A stretch of DNA of 19,617 nucleotides from Spirochaetia bacterium UBA5368 (GTDB taxonomy: Bacteria; Spirochaetota; UBA4802; UBA5368): NCBI GenBank assembly GCA_002407865.1, contig DHPI01000065.1:133841-153457 (forward strand). The letters are read 5' to 3'. How positions within the stretch are numbered: the first letter of the stretch is position 1; the number at the start of each line of letters is the position of its first letter. Below, piece by piece: positions 1 through 7,693 of this stretch. Both the position numbers and the translations under genes were made by a program. The notes under the pieces were generated by a model. It was not told the DNA's origin, searched no databases, and worked only from the letters and a program-made list of their open reading frames with translations.

Positions 1-82
1 TTATGCTTTCAAGGAGCTCAACAGTGAGGTGGTGCATGTCAATACCCGGCTCGCAGACGAATACAATAAAATCGACCTGTAA
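1..82 (+). CDS. C-terminal tail of an unidentified protein (partial)
   Basis: An open frame enters from the left edge (first full codon at base 2) and ends at a TAA at 80-82, giving 26 visible residues. The tail is polar and probably helical, ending in LADEYNKIDL. It is too short to assign to a family. The reading is preferred because the composition looks like a normal protein C-terminus and because the gene would converge on the phosphatase gene ending at 149, leaving 66 bases between them. I see no convincing terminator in that gap, only a CCCGG/CCGGG pair with a long loop. Confidence 0.55.
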   Translation, partial: YAFKELNSEVVHVNTRLADEYNKIDL

Positions 83-148
83 CAAATCCCGGACACGCAT
101 GATCACTGACGGCAGCCGGGCATATCGCCGATAATGCCGGTTCTCGAT

Positions 149-802
149 TCAACCGATCACGCGCATAAGCTCATGGGGCGAATGCAGCAGCGTTTTTGCG
201 CCATGCGCAAGCAGTTCGTCTGCATCGCGGAATCCCCAGAGCACGCCGATTGGGTACATTCCCGCGCGTACCGCCGTTTCCATATCGATTGCAGTATCGC
301 CGACATAGGCGATATCGTGCGGCGGTACGCCAAAATCGTGCGCTATTTGCAACGCGGCGCGCGGATCGGGCTTGCGTGGAACATCGGGCCGCAATCCCGC
401 CACGGCGGTAAAAATATCATCACCGAAATAATGCGCAATCATCTGGAGGGTATACATGTGAGGCTTGTTCGACAGAACAGCCAGCGTCATCCCCGCTTTC
501 TTTAAATTGGCCAGCATTTCAGGTATGCCGTCGTACGGGCGGGTCGTGTCGCCCCAGTGCCGGTCGTATTCGTCGCGCATGCCGGCAAGACAGCGGTCAA
601 CATGCTCGGTGTCGCGATGTTCCGCCGGCAAGGTTTTCCGTACGAGATTTTCCATGCCCTCCCCCACAAAATACCGGTACCGACGCACCGGAAAAACGGG
701 GAAGCCATTATTGGCAAGAACGGTATTCATCGAATTCGCCAGATCGGCAAGCGTATCAAGCAGGGTGCCGTCCAGATCAAACAGTATCGCTTTAAATCTC
801 AT
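149..802 (-). CDS. gph: Phosphoglycolate phosphatase-like HAD hydrolase
   Basis: A 217-residue HAD-superfamily phosphatase, most like Gph, which hydrolyses 2-phosphoglycolate to glycolate and phosphate in the cytoplasm. The HAD motifs are complete. Motif I is FDLDGTLLDT with nucleophile D9 and acid/base D11. Motif II is LSNKP with S111. Motif III is K144 in RKPDP. Motif IV is VGDTAIDMETA with D169 and D173. An alpha-helical cap lies between motif I and about residue 85, and its VGEGMENLV segment resembles the Gph cap. The frame stays open to base 1000, but the family begins at MRFKAILFDLDGT. That ATG (802-800) has a GAGG-type ribosome site four bases upstream, so I start there. HAD phosphatases are promiscuous, so the substrate is inferred; another small phosphorylated metabolite is possible. 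Confidence 0.88.
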   Translation of the reverse strand: MRFKAILFDLDGTLLDTLADLANSMNTVLANNGFPVFPVRRYRYFVGEGMENLVRKTLPAEHRDTEHVDRCLAGMRDEYDRHWGDTTRPYDGIPEMLANLKKAGMTLAVLSNKPHMYTLQMIAHYFGDDIFTAVAGLRPDVPRKPDPRAALQIAHDFGVPPHDIAYVGDTAIDMETAVRAGMYPIGVLWGFRDADELLAHGAKTLLHSPHELMRVIG

Positions 803-992
803 TCTTCCTCGCACGCATTTCAGGAACCACATCGTCTCATGCCGATAAAGGTGCATGCCCCCGTGTTCATGTAAAGGTTTTTTCTCCATATTTTTCCCAA
901 TAAGAATACTATTTACCCGAGTTAGACAAAAAATGACACATGCGAAAAAATCTACCGTCGTTGGCCCCCCATGGAAACTATTAAGCAAAAAA

Positions 993-1020
993 TTGCCCAC
1001 CTCAAATATTTATGTATATG
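993..1020 (+). promoter_or_regulatory. Weak candidate promoter for the chemoreceptor gene
   Basis: TTGCCC and TATATG are separated by 16 bases; each matches the sigma-70 consensus at 4 of 6 positions. The site lies in the AT-rich part of the intergenic region, about 120 bases before the start codon. Motility genes in spirochaetes are often read by sigma-28, but I find no matching sigma-28 site here. Confidence 0.25.
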
Positions 1021-1059
1021 TCATGCAACATATATCCGAAAATAACCATAACGCTCAGG

Positions 1060-1077
1060 TGTACAGAATTCGGTACA
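1060..1077. promoter_or_regulatory. Inverted repeat, possible operator
   Basis: TGTAC and GTACA form a perfect 5-base dyad with an 8-base spacer (centre-to-centre about one helical turn). It lies between the candidate promoter and the chemoreceptor start, where a dimeric regulator could bind. A 5-base dyad can occur by chance. Confidence 0.2.
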
Positions 1078-1141
1078 TACTGGCCGCGGAATACACGCCA
1101 CTATACAAAAAAACTCTATTCAGGGGCACAGAGAGGCGCCA

Positions 1142-2704
1142 ATGGAAAATCAAAGTTACCTTGCACGAACATTTCTCCCCCAATACGAAACGGCATCCTT
1201 TTTAATCAAGAAAAAAGCAGCGACACTGATGTATTACTGCACAACACTGTTCGTCTTATTGATCGTGCTTGGCATACTGTTCGCCGTGTTTCTGCCAAAT
1301 ATTTTTGTGCAGGCCGGAGCCGTTATCGTCACGACAATGTGCGCCAGCGTCATAGCGCTGTATCTGCTGAGGCGCGGGAATTACTATGGCGCCGCCAACC
1401 TTATCACCATCATCACCACTATCGCGGTGATTGCCGGGCTTCTGGTAAAAATCGGAAGAGACGCCTATGCCGGGTACACCACTTTCGTGTATTTTATGAT
1501 TGCTCTTATCGTCCAGACCACTCTTTTCTGCACAAGAAAATGGATCGCAGGGGTATCCATTTTATTTTTCGTCACCAATATTGTCTTTTTTCTTCTGGTA
1601 AAATCTCGCCTCGATCCGATCAGCCTTAAGGCCGCGAAGGTGGGCGTTCTGGATTTTGGTTTTACCCTCGTCTTCACATATGTGCTGTCACATCTCATTA
1701 TAAAAATCACCGACGAGGCGATTGATTTTTCCGAGACGGAATCAAAAAAGAACCTTGAAAATTATTATAAAATAGAAAAGTTGCTCGGTTCCGCCCGCGA
1801 CACGTCACAGCGGCTCGCCTCATCGGCCGAGGAGCTCGCAAGCACTGCCGTTTCCTTTTCCTCAAACTCCCAGACACAGGCCGCGTCCGCCGAGGAGATC
1901 ATGGCCACCATAGAAGAGGTGTCCGCCGGCGTCGACAACGTGGCGTTAAACACCCGCGACCAGTTCGAGAGAATGAATTCTCTCATGGAAAAGATGAACG
2001 AGCTCTCCATGATCATCGGGAGCATGGGAAGCGATGTCGCAATGACGATGGACTTGACCCGCACTATTGCGACGGATGCCGCGGAGGGCGAGGGATCGCT
2101 CAATTCAATGAATGCCGGCATGCAAAAAATTAACCAGAGCTCCACGGAAATGACGGGCATCATCGCCATAATCAACAAGATATCCGACCAGATAAACCTG
2201 CTGGCCCTCAACGCCACAATCGAGGCGGCCCGCGCCGGTGAAGCCGGCCGCGGATTCGCCGTCGTGGCCGATGAAATATCAAAACTCGCCGAGCAGACCG
2301 CCGCCAGCCTCAAGGAAATTGACTCGCTTATCAGGATGAACAACGCCGAGATAAGCAACGGTTTCGGCAATGTAAAAAGCACCGTTGAAACCATCAGCAG
2401 GATTATCTCCGGCGTCAACACAATCAGGGACATGATCGCCGCTGTTTCGGAAAAGATGAAGCAGCAACAAAGCCTTAACGCGAAAGTAAACGAGGAGGCC
2501 GACAGGGTAAAGCTGCGAGCCGACGAGATTAAAAACGCGACCGAAGAGCAGAAAAACGCTGTCGCCGAAATCGTCAGATCAATCGCAAACGTCAACGAGC
2601 TGACACAGTCATATGCCAGCGGCGCCGAAAAACTGTCTACAAGCGCCCGCTCGGTTGAAGGCATCGCACAGGCGCTGAACGAGAAGGTTGAAACCTTCAG
2701 CTAA
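1142..2704 (+). CDS. Methyl-accepting chemotaxis protein with six-helix membrane domain
   Basis: A 520-residue chemoreceptor. The N-terminal 190 residues form about six hydrophobic helices (near 30-51, 53-76, 82-103, 112-129, 132-153 and 166-188) with only short loops, so there is no periplasmic ligand domain. I see no HAMP domain. From about 200 to the end is the coiled-coil signalling domain, with the hairpin tip around 347-390 ([20 protein letters not shown], then GFAVVADE) that contacts CheA and CheW. Alanine/glutamate-rich pairs such as AEEI near 260 are likely methylation sites. There is no CheR-tethering pentapeptide at the C-terminus. The start is supported by AGAGG five bases upstream. 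The stop overlaps the convergent cupin gene by 8 bases. The stimulus is unknown; a membrane-embedded sensor could read energy state, lipid or a hydrophobic ligand. Confidence 0.93.
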   Translation: MENQSYLARTFLPQYETASFLIKKKAATLMYYCTTLFVLLIVLGILFAVFLPNIFVQAGAVIVTTMCASVIALYLLRRGNYYGAANLITIITTIAVIAGLLVKIGRDAYAGYTTFVYFMIALIVQTTLFCTRKWIAGVSILFFVTNIVFFLLVKSRLDPISLKAAKVGVLDFGFTLVFTYVLSHLIIKITDEAIDFSETESKKNLENYYKIEKLLGSARDTSQRLASSAEELASTAVSFSSNSQTQAASAEEIMATIEEVSAGVDNVALNTRDQFERMNSLMEKMNELSMIIGSMGSDVAMTMDLTRTIATDAAEGEGSLNSMNAGMQKINQSSTEMTGIIAIINKISDQINLLALNATIEAARAGEAGRGFAVVADEISKLAEQTAASLKEIDSLIRMNNAEISNGFGNVKSTVETISRIISGVNTIRDMIAAVSEKMKQQQSLNAKVNEEADRVKLRADEIKNATEEQKNAVAEIVRSIANVNELTQSYASGAEKLSTSARSVEGIAQALNEKVETFS

Positions 2705-3215
2705 GCCGGCGCTTCGGGCGGCTCAGGGCGCGAATCATATCGCCGAATAGCGGATAGAGGGCCAGCAGATCTTCCATATTCCCCTCCTGAAAATCCGCAA
2801 AATCGAATCCCGGCGCAACGGTCGTCCCCATCAGGGCGTACCGTCCGCCGGGCGCCAGACGCGCCCCCTGCCACACGCCGCGCCGCACAACAACCTGCGG
2901 CGACATGCCGCGCGTCACGTCCGCGCCGAGCACGACTATATTGCCGGTGCCGTCGGGCGGCAGCTGCAGCATCTCGACGGGATCGCCGGCGTAAAAATGG
3001 AATATTTCGTCGCTCTGAATTTTGTGCATGGACGAAAAGGTATCCGCCGTCAGCAGGTAATATATTGCCGTTCCATATGACCTGTCACCGCCATAGCGGG
3101 ACGGCAGGTTCGCGCTGCTTATGAGTTCCCCGGACCGATATGTTTCCGTGTAATATCCCCCCTCCGGGTGCAAAACGAGCTTAAGGCGTGTAATAATCTC
3201 ATCAATATCGTTCAT
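2697..3215 (-). CDS. DUF985/cupin_5 family protein
   Basis: A 172-residue protein of the cupin_5 (DUF985) family, a single-domain beta-barrel of unproven function. Characteristic features are the N-terminal [13 protein letters not shown], the barrel motif [19 protein letters not shown] carrying possible metal ligands H64, E70 and H73, and the late [14 protein letters not shown]. The frame can start at 3233, but MNDIDEI at 3215 has GGAG five bases upstream and matches where the family starts, so it is preferred. The gene ends within the last codons of the chemoreceptor gene (8 shared bases, opposite strands). Relatives have been discussed as sugar or nucleotide-sugar binding or isomerising proteins, but the neighbours give no clue to a substrate. 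Confidence 0.88.
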   Translation of the reverse strand: MNDIDEIITRLKLVLHPEGGYYTETYRSGELISSANLPSRYGGDRSYGTAIYYLLTADTFSSMHKIQSDEIFHFYAGDPVEMLQLPPDGTGNIVVLGADVTRGMSPQVVVRRGVWQGARLAPGGRYALMGTTVAPGFDFADFQEGNMEDLLALYPLFGDMIRALSRPKRRLS

Positions 3216-3328
3216 ATGTACTCCATGCGGCACGCTCTCCAGGACTATGTCCTTTTATTTTATCAGCCCGGCCGATCCTGGAGTATCGGGTATCGGCAAA
3301 AAACCGGCACGTGCGTTTATTGACACAT

Positions 3329-3357
3329 ATCGTATGCATCGCGATTCCGTATTTCAA
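3329..3357 (-). promoter_or_regulatory. Candidate promoter for the cupin gene
   Basis: On the minus strand TTGAAA (3357-3352) and TACGAT (3334-3329) are exactly 17 bases apart, about 115 bases upstream of the cupin start. The leader between them and the start contains a small hairpin, AGGAC-TAT-GTCCT (3241-3253). Confidence 0.35.
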
Positions 3358-3365
3358 TAAAATAT

Positions 3366-3393
3366 TTGCCTATTTTTTCACGAGGGATAGACT
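3366..3393 (+). promoter_or_regulatory. Candidate promoter for the glycerophosphodiesterase gene
   Basis: TTGCCT and TAGACT are 16 bases apart and sit about 45 bases before the start codon. A better isolated -35 match, TTGACA at 3320-3325, has no acceptable -10 at the right distance. Confidence 0.3.
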
Positions 3394-3437
3394 GCTGTAC
3401 AGTCGGCAGTTATTTTCCAGGCGCACTGGAGAGAAGC

Positions 3438-4244
3438 ATGGGGAAACCGTATCATCTGTACACCTATCAGAAAACGCTGGGAGATGATTTCACGATCATA
3501 GGGCACCGCGGCGCATGCGCCTATTATCCCGAAAATACAATGGTCTCGTTCACGGCAGCGCACGAACTTGGCGCCGAAATGATCGAAACGGATGTTCAGC
3601 TAACGAAAGACAGGGTGCCGGTTCTCTACCACGACGAAGAACTACAGTCGTGTACAAACGGCAACGGCAGGGTCGCGACATATACTCTTTCAGAACTGCG
3701 CAAACTCGATGCGGGAAGCAACTTCGATCCACGGTTCGCGGGCGAGAAAATTCCACTCCTTGAAGAGCTGCTCGAGTACGCCCGAGACAGGATCGCCCTG
3801 AACCTGGAAATCAAGACGGAAGCGGTTGTCGACGAGATCAGCGGCGGCGTTGAGGAGCTGATTTTGACGCTTGTGCGCCGCTACGGAATGGAAGAGCATG
3901 TCGTATATTCCAGTTTCGATCCACGCGCAGTACTGCATCTCAAGGAAATTGACAGCAGCGCCGCGTGTGCCATCCTGTTTCATAGACCGCTTTGGAAAAA
4001 AATTCCGCCGCATCAAATTGTTTCAATGCTCGATGCCGACGGCTTCAATTGCTCGAAGCACCAGATGACGCGGGAATGGGCCGACGACCTGAAGGAGCAC
4101 GGTATTCCCGTAAATGTCTATACGGTCAACTCCACCCAGGGCATGCGAAGGCTGCTCGATCTGGGGGTAAACGGCATCTTCAGCAACAGGCCCGATCTGC
4201 TGAAAAAAGTCGTTGCCGGCCGGGTCAGCCGCACGGCCGTGTAA
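3438..4244 (+). CDS. Glycerophosphodiester phosphodiesterase
   Basis: A 268-residue GDPD-family enzyme with a TIM-barrel fold. It hydrolyses glycerophosphodiesters from phospholipid turnover to glycerol-3-phosphate and an alcohol. All catalytic and metal-binding signatures are present: GHRG with H23 and R24, PENT with E32 and N33, IETDV with E50 and D52, YHDE with H65, and LNLEIKTE with E124 and K126. The C-terminus has the family-typical NVYTVNS and LGVNGIFSNRPDLL segments. There is no signal peptide, so it is probably cytoplasmic, like UgpQ. The frame opens at 3366, but the ATG at 3438 has GGAGAG just upstream and keeps the HRG motif at its usual distance from the N-terminus. The gene stands alone: its upstream neighbour is divergent, and the next gene has its own promoter. 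Confidence 0.93.
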   Translation: MGKPYHLYTYQKTLGDDFTIIGHRGACAYYPENTMVSFTAAHELGAEMIETDVQLTKDRVPVLYHDEELQSCTNGNGRVATYTLSELRKLDAGSNFDPRFAGEKIPLLEELLEYARDRIALNLEIKTEAVVDEISGGVEELILTLVRRYGMEEHVVYSSFDPRAVLHLKEIDSSAACAILFHRPLWKKIPPHQIVSMLDADGFNCSKHQMTREWADDLKEHGIPVNVYTVNSTQGMRRLLDLGVNGIFSNRPDLLKKVVAGRVSRTAV

Positions 4245-4302
4245 GACTTTTCCCTACACGCAATTTCCTCTAAATTACTCACAACAAGCATGATACTGCC
4301 GA

Positions 4303-4331
4303 TTGCGCCATCCGCTTCGTGTCTGTATAGT
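4303..4331 (+). promoter_or_regulatory. Promoter of the CoA-transferase gene
   Basis: TTGCGC (4303-4308) and TATAGT (4326-4331) are 17 bases apart, with TG directly before the -10 element. Transcription would begin near 4338, giving a leader of about 65 bases. The site lies in the 160-base gap after the phosphodiesterase gene, so the transferase is probably expressed on its own. Confidence 0.5.
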
Positions 4332-4394
4332 TAAAGTAACATGCGGCAAAGGCGTTCAGGCACCTTCCGGAAAAACCGCATGAACATTTTTAAT

Positions 4395-4399
4395 GGAGG
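4395..4399 (+). promoter_or_regulatory. Ribosome binding site that fixes the CoA-transferase start
   Basis: A perfect GGAGG sits five bases before the ATG at 4405. The earlier in-frame ATG at 4393 overlaps this element and has no ribosome site of its own, so 4405 is the real start. Confidence 0.8.
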
Positions 4400-4404
4400 A
4401 TATC

Positions 4405-5754
4405 ATGGGACAACCTGAAATGCTGCGCAAGGAACGAAGCAAAAAGTATGCGTCATGGCAGGAAGAATATAATGCGAAACTCTGCTCTGCGGAAGATGCC
4501 GCCGCCGCAATAGTATCCAACGACCGCATCGCGATGAGCGGCGGGACCAGCCTTCCGCCGGGCTTTTCTCACGCACTGAGCAAGAGGGCCGGCGATCTGA
4601 AGAACGTGCAGTTGTACATGGGATACGCGATGGGACTGTACGACTACATGAAACCAGAGAACAAGGAAAGCTTTCAGATCGAAACGGTATTCGTCGGCCC
4701 GATGGAACGCGTATGCATGGAATGGGGAATGGCGCAATATGTGCCGATTCACCTCGGCGACACGGCAAACTTCTCCCGTTCGAGGAAAGTCACGGTTTCC
4801 GCTTCTGTCGTAACGCCGCCCGACGAAGACGGCTACATGAACCGTTCCTGTTTCGCGTCATTTCTCGACAAAAAAACCATCGCTAACTCGGAAAAGGTCG
4901 TCGTCGAAGTAAACAGGGAGACGCCGTGGCTGAACAGCGAGGATTTCAAGATCCACATCTCCGAGGTTGATTACATTATCGAAAATCATGGCCCTATCTT
5001 CGAGGTTCCGGAAATCGTCATTACCGATACGGAGAAAAAAATCGCCGAGAACATCATCGACCTTATACCCGACGGGAGCACCATTCAGCTCGGTTTCGGA
5101 GGGCTGGGAAACGCGATCGGCCACCTTCTCGTCACGAAAAAAGACCTCGGTATGCATTCCGAGGTAATATCACCGTCAGTGCAAACCCTGGTGGAAAAAG
5201 GCGTTATCAACTGCTCGAAAAAAACATTCCACCCGGGATTGGTTGTCGGCGGTTTCTGCGTGGGGACGCGGCCATTTTATGATTATATCAATCGTAACGA
5301 AAAATACCTGTTTAAGGAAATCGGGTATGTGAACAATATCATCAATATTGGGAAAAACGACAACCTGGTTTCCATCAACAACGCCCTCATGATGGATCTT
5401 ACCGGCCAGGCGGCCTCCGAATCGATGGGTTCGAAGCAGTACAGCGGTACCGGTGGGCAGGTGAATTTCGTGATCGGATCGCGGTTCTCAAGGGGCGGAC
5501 GCAGCATCATGGCCCTCAACTCGACCTATACCGACAAGGAAGGAACCCTGCACTCCAAGATAGTGTCGGCTTTCCCGCCGCTCACAACCATTACGACGTC
5601 GCGGAACGACGTTCAGTACGTCGTCACGGAATTCGGCGTCGCAAATCTACGATACAAGAATATTGCTCAGCGCGCACGTGAAATGATAGCAATTGCCCAT
5701 CCTGATTTCAGAGATACGCTTGCTTTCGAAGCCCACAAAGCAGGATGGCTTTGA
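4405..5754 (+). CDS. Acetyl-CoA hydrolase/CoA-transferase family protein (4-hydroxybutyrate or butyrate:acetate type)
   Basis: A 449-residue family I-type CoA-transferase of the acetyl-CoA hydrolase/4-hydroxybutyrate CoA-transferase group. Such enzymes move CoA between acetate and another acyl group through a glutamyl-CoA thioester. The catalytic glutamate is inferred to be E253 in GMHSEVISPS, at the place of the known glutamate of clostridial 4-hydroxybutyrate CoA-transferase. Other family marks are STIQLGFGGLGNAI near 225-238, the SAFPPLTTITTSRNDVQYVV segment followed by TEFGVANLR, and the C-terminal IAIAHPDFRD. Length matches the family. It has its own promoter and a strong terminator, so it is a monocistronic unit. 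The acyl substrate cannot be read from sequence; acetate, butyrate, 4-hydroxybutyrate and succinate are all possible in a fermentative or fatty-acid-using organism. Confidence 0.92.
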   Translation: MGQPEMLRKERSKKYASWQEEYNAKLCSAEDAAAAIVSNDRIAMSGGTSLPPGFSHALSKRAGDLKNVQLYMGYAMGLYDYMKPENKESFQIETVFVGPMERVCMEWGMAQYVPIHLGDTANFSRSRKVTVSASVVTPPDEDGYMNRSCFASFLDKKTIANSEKVVVEVNRETPWLNSEDFKIHISEVDYIIENHGPIFEVPEIVITDTEKKIAENIIDLIPDGSTIQLGFGGLGNAIGHLLVTKKDLGMHSEVISPSVQTLVEKGVINCSKKTFHPGLVVGGFCVGTRPFYDYINRNEKYLFKEIGYVNNIINIGKNDNLVSINNALMMDLTGQAASESMGSKQYSGTGGQVNFVIGSRFSRGGRSIMALNSTYTDKEGTLHSKIVSAFPPLTTITTSRNDVQYVVTEFGVANLRYKNIAQRAREMIAIAHPDFRDTLAFEAHKAGWL

Positions 5755-5759
5755 TCTAC

Positions 5760-5807
5760 TACCCCCTCAAAGGAGAGCGCCATCCCTTTGAGGGGGTACC
5801 CTTTTTT
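5760..5807 (+). terminator. Intrinsic terminator after the CoA-transferase
   Basis: A perfect 14-base stem, TACCCCCTCAAAGG (5760-5773) with its complement at 5785-5798, encloses an 11-base loop and is followed after CCC by six T residues (5802-5807). It begins five bases after the stop codon. Confidence 0.92.
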
Positions 5808-6011
5808 ACAGCATGCCCCATGAGATACGGCCGGCATTGAAATAAACGACGGTCGTATTTTTTTATTGCATCCCCAATCCCTGTCGTCGATACTCTGCGG
5901 CATAAGGCTTTTTCTGAACAAATATGAATATTTTTTAAGAAAAAGCAACAAATCCAAGATATACTTATATGAAAATTTATATCCTTTGGACGGAACAAGG
6001 GAGGATAGCAG

Positions 6012-6620
6012 ATGGATTCGCCGATACTGATCGACATTCGCTCCTGCGTACGCCGCGGCAAAATAGCTACCAGCGTCTCCCCGAAAACCAGAAGTCTGCT
6101 GAACAAGCTTGTCAATGTAATCGCGCGAGCGTCGGCCGGGAATCCGGGCGCCGAAATAGACACCTCTGTCGCGTGTTGGGATACCTCAGGCGATAGCGCC
6201 TGCGGCGGGACAATTCTTGCACTGCTGACCGACGTTCCAAACCGCATAACCTGGCGGTGCTCCCGCTGCGGCATTAATGGAATTGTTTTCAACTGGCGCG
6301 GAAGCCCGTGGGATAAATCCGACAGATTTGCGCCGGGCAGGCAGCGCCGCTATCCACAGATATGCGAGGTAATGCTCAGCGAGGATGAATACGCGGCACT
6401 CCTCACATTTTCCGTGCGCGAATTTGAAACAATAATTATAATTCAATCAGCGCGGAGAACGCGGGACGGCATACAGCTGCTCTGTACCGTGGACGATATG
6501 CGCGGAATTTCAGAGCTTATCGGGTTAAATCATTCGTGCGCACCCGACACCGACCCTGCGATACTCTCGCATCTGCGCGGAAAGATCGACAGGTCGATCA
6601 TCGAGAGCGCGGTGTATTGA
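6012..6620 (+). CDS. Uncharacterised 202-residue protein with CxxC motif
   Basis: A hypothetical protein with a strong GGGAGG ribosome site seven bases upstream. Around residues 68-101 it reads as a small zinc-ribbon-like segment: WRCSRCGINGIVFNWRGSPW with C83 and C86, and C64 nearby as a possible extra ligand. From memory this resembles an unnamed bacterial family with a W-x-C-x2-C-G-x2-G-x-I-x2-W-x-G-(S/T)-x-(W/F)-D core, a preceding DVP, and a C-terminal helical stretch ending in a conserved NH pair (here NHS at 173-175). I cannot verify that here. There is no signal peptide or membrane helix. The gene follows a terminator and 250 bases of AT-rich sequence, with a TATACT at 5960-5965 but a poor -35. 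It ends five bases from the convergent FecR gene. Function unknown. Confidence 0.72.
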   Translation: MDSPILIDIRSCVRRGKIATSVSPKTRSLLNKLVNVIARASAGNPGAEIDTSVACWDTSGDSACGGTILALLTDVPNRITWRCSRCGINGIVFNWRGSPWDKSDRFAPGRQRRYPQICEVMLSEDEYAALLTFSVREFETIIIIQSARRTRDGIQLLCTVDDMRGISELIGLNHSCAPDTDPAILSHLRGKIDRSIIESAVY

Positions 6621-6625
6621 TTCCT

Positions 6626-7693
6626 TCATAAACGGGGCGGCGTCACCGCACCCCGGTCAACCGACCCCTTTATCTTATCCCTGTACTCTTTGTGGCCCTT
6701 CATAATAGAGTCGTAGGCCTTTCTGTACGATTCGCGTACGGCCTGCAGCGCTTCGTAGTTTATCCGTTGTTGTTCGCGCACCGCGTTCGATTCTTCCCTG
6801 ACTTTTTCAAACGCTGCACGGATTGATTCTTTCTCGCTGCCGAATATTACAAGAATTCCATCAATCGACGATTCAAGGGCCTCGCCAAGCATAGCCTCAT
6901 CCTCAATGCCGCCGGAGAGTGAATCGAGGTCGGCACCGGCTTTTTCGAGCGCCGCCCGGTCTTTGATGCCTTTGCCTGAAAGCCTCTTTTGAAATGAATT
7001 AATACTATTGCCGCTTCTGGCGTTGTTATCCCCCAGCTTTCCGACATACGCCGACATAGCATCGGCCTTTTTTTCCGGGCTCTGCGCCAGCATCGCGTCG
7101 TTCGCGGCCTTCCAGTCGTTCAAATCGGTATCCGGGGCGTCCTGTTTCGGACTTTCACCAACGCCGATTTCCGACTTTTGCGAAGATTCAATTCTTACCG
7201 CCCCGTACGGGTTATGGACATCAAGGGCGCCTTCATTCATATCCACGCGCGATTCCGCGCCATCGCTCACGCCGACCAGAAAATCGGTGCCCCGCACGGA
7301 ACACACCGTCGTGGGCGTATACACCTTCTTTTCAGAGCCCTTCCGAAGCTTCTGAAACTTGGCGTTGACCACTCCCGAAAGAACGGAAACCGAGGAAGAA
7401 TTTTTAACGATATCCGATCCTATTCGGACCCTGCTGTTTTCCATAATTTTTATCTCGCTGCCGTCGTCATACGCCAGAAGCGCGACGCCGCCTTTGCCTG
7501 TGACAATCACATCACCCGACACAACCCGCGCCGCGACATCAAGCTTCTTTGTCGCACCCTGTCGCGCAAGCGAAACATCTCCTATCACGAAACGCACTTC
7601 AAGCGCATTTGCCGCACCGACCATAAGGAAAAAAAGCGCAGCCGCCAGAATACCGCTCTTCACGCTCACCAGCATACCCCGATTCCATTTCAT
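6626..7693 (-). CDS. Exported FecR-domain protein
   Basis: A 355-residue protein with an N-terminal signal peptide (positive start, hydrophobic 14-29, likely cleavage after GAANA at residue 30). A FecR domain spans about 59-160: VVSGDVIVTG, DDGSEIKIMENSRVRIGS, VNAKFQKLR, then the signature SVRGTDFLVGVSDG at 132-145. The rest (about 195-345) is charged and helical, partly coiled-coil, ending in a Q/E/R/K-rich tail. Unlike the iron-signalling anti-sigma FecR there is no cytoplasmic anti-sigma region and no sigma-factor gene nearby, so this is an extracytoplasmic FecR-domain protein of the kind common in spirochaetes. GGAGG lies seven bases before the ATG, inside the end of the upstream phosphatase gene; the genes overlap by four bases (ATGA), so translation is probably coupled. 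Ligand or partner unknown. Confidence 0.85.
   Translation of the reverse strand: MKWNRGMLVSVKSGILAAALFFLMVGAANALEVRFVIGDVSLARQGATKKLDVAARVVSGDVIVTGKGGVALLAYDDGSEIKIMENSRVRIGSDIVKNSSSVSVLSGVVNAKFQKLRKGSEKKVYTPTTVCSVRGTDFLVGVSDGAESRVDMNEGALDVHNPYGAVRIESSQKSEIGVGESPKQDAPDTDLNDWKAANDAMLAQSPEKKADAMSAYVGKLGDNNARSGNSINSFQKRLSGKGIKDRAALEKAGADLDSLSGGIEDEAMLGEALESSIDGILVIFGSEKESIRAAFEKVREESNAVREQQRINYEALQAVRESYRKAYDSIMKGHKEYRDKIKGSVDRGAVTPPRL

Larger units (their letters stand above)
803..1141. other. Divergent intergenic region between the phosphatase and chemoreceptor genes
   Basis: A gap of 339 bases with no credible gene. It must carry both the leftward promoter for the phosphatase and the rightward promoter for the chemoreceptor. 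Its middle (about 890-1050) is AT-rich. On the plus strand TTGCCC (993-998) and TATATG (1015-1020) are 16 bases apart and form a weak sigma-70-like pair. An inverted repeat TGTAC-N8-GTACA lies at 1060-1077. The ribosome site of the chemoreceptor is AGAGG at 1132-1136. On the minus strand only weak pairs can be found. The upstream extension of the phosphatase frame through 803-1000 looks like leader sequence, not protein. Confidence 0.6.

Noticed and set aside
803..1000. N-terminal extension of the phosphatase with possible starts near 889 and 832
   Set aside because: The extension matches nothing in the family, is poorly protein-like, and the ATG at 802 has a ribosome site and the canonical FDLDGT spacing.
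1035..1042. A sigma-28-like -10 element (TCCGAAAA) before the chemoreceptor
   Set aside because: Only 6 of 8 positions match, and there is no TAAA-type -35 element 15 bases upstream.
1765..2664. A 299-codon open frame on the minus strand opposite the chemoreceptor
   Set aside because: Serine/alanine-rich mirror of the coiled-coil signalling domain. The chemoreceptor frame is unmistakable.
3241..3253. Small hairpin AGGAC-TAT-GTCCT followed by T-rich sequence on the plus strand
   Set aside because: It looks like a weak terminator, but no plus-strand gene ends before it and the stem is only five bases. It is part of the cupin leader.
6564..6607. Nested inverted repeats (CTCTCG/CGAGAG around GATCGA/TCGATC)
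   Set aside because: They lie inside the end of the CxxC gene and have no T-run on either strand, so they are not a credible terminator.
6626..7693. FecR as part of a FecIR-type iron-signalling system
   Set aside because: No ECF sigma factor or TonB-dependent receptor is adjacent. The protein has a cleavable signal peptide instead of a cytoplasmic anti-sigma region and a membrane helix.
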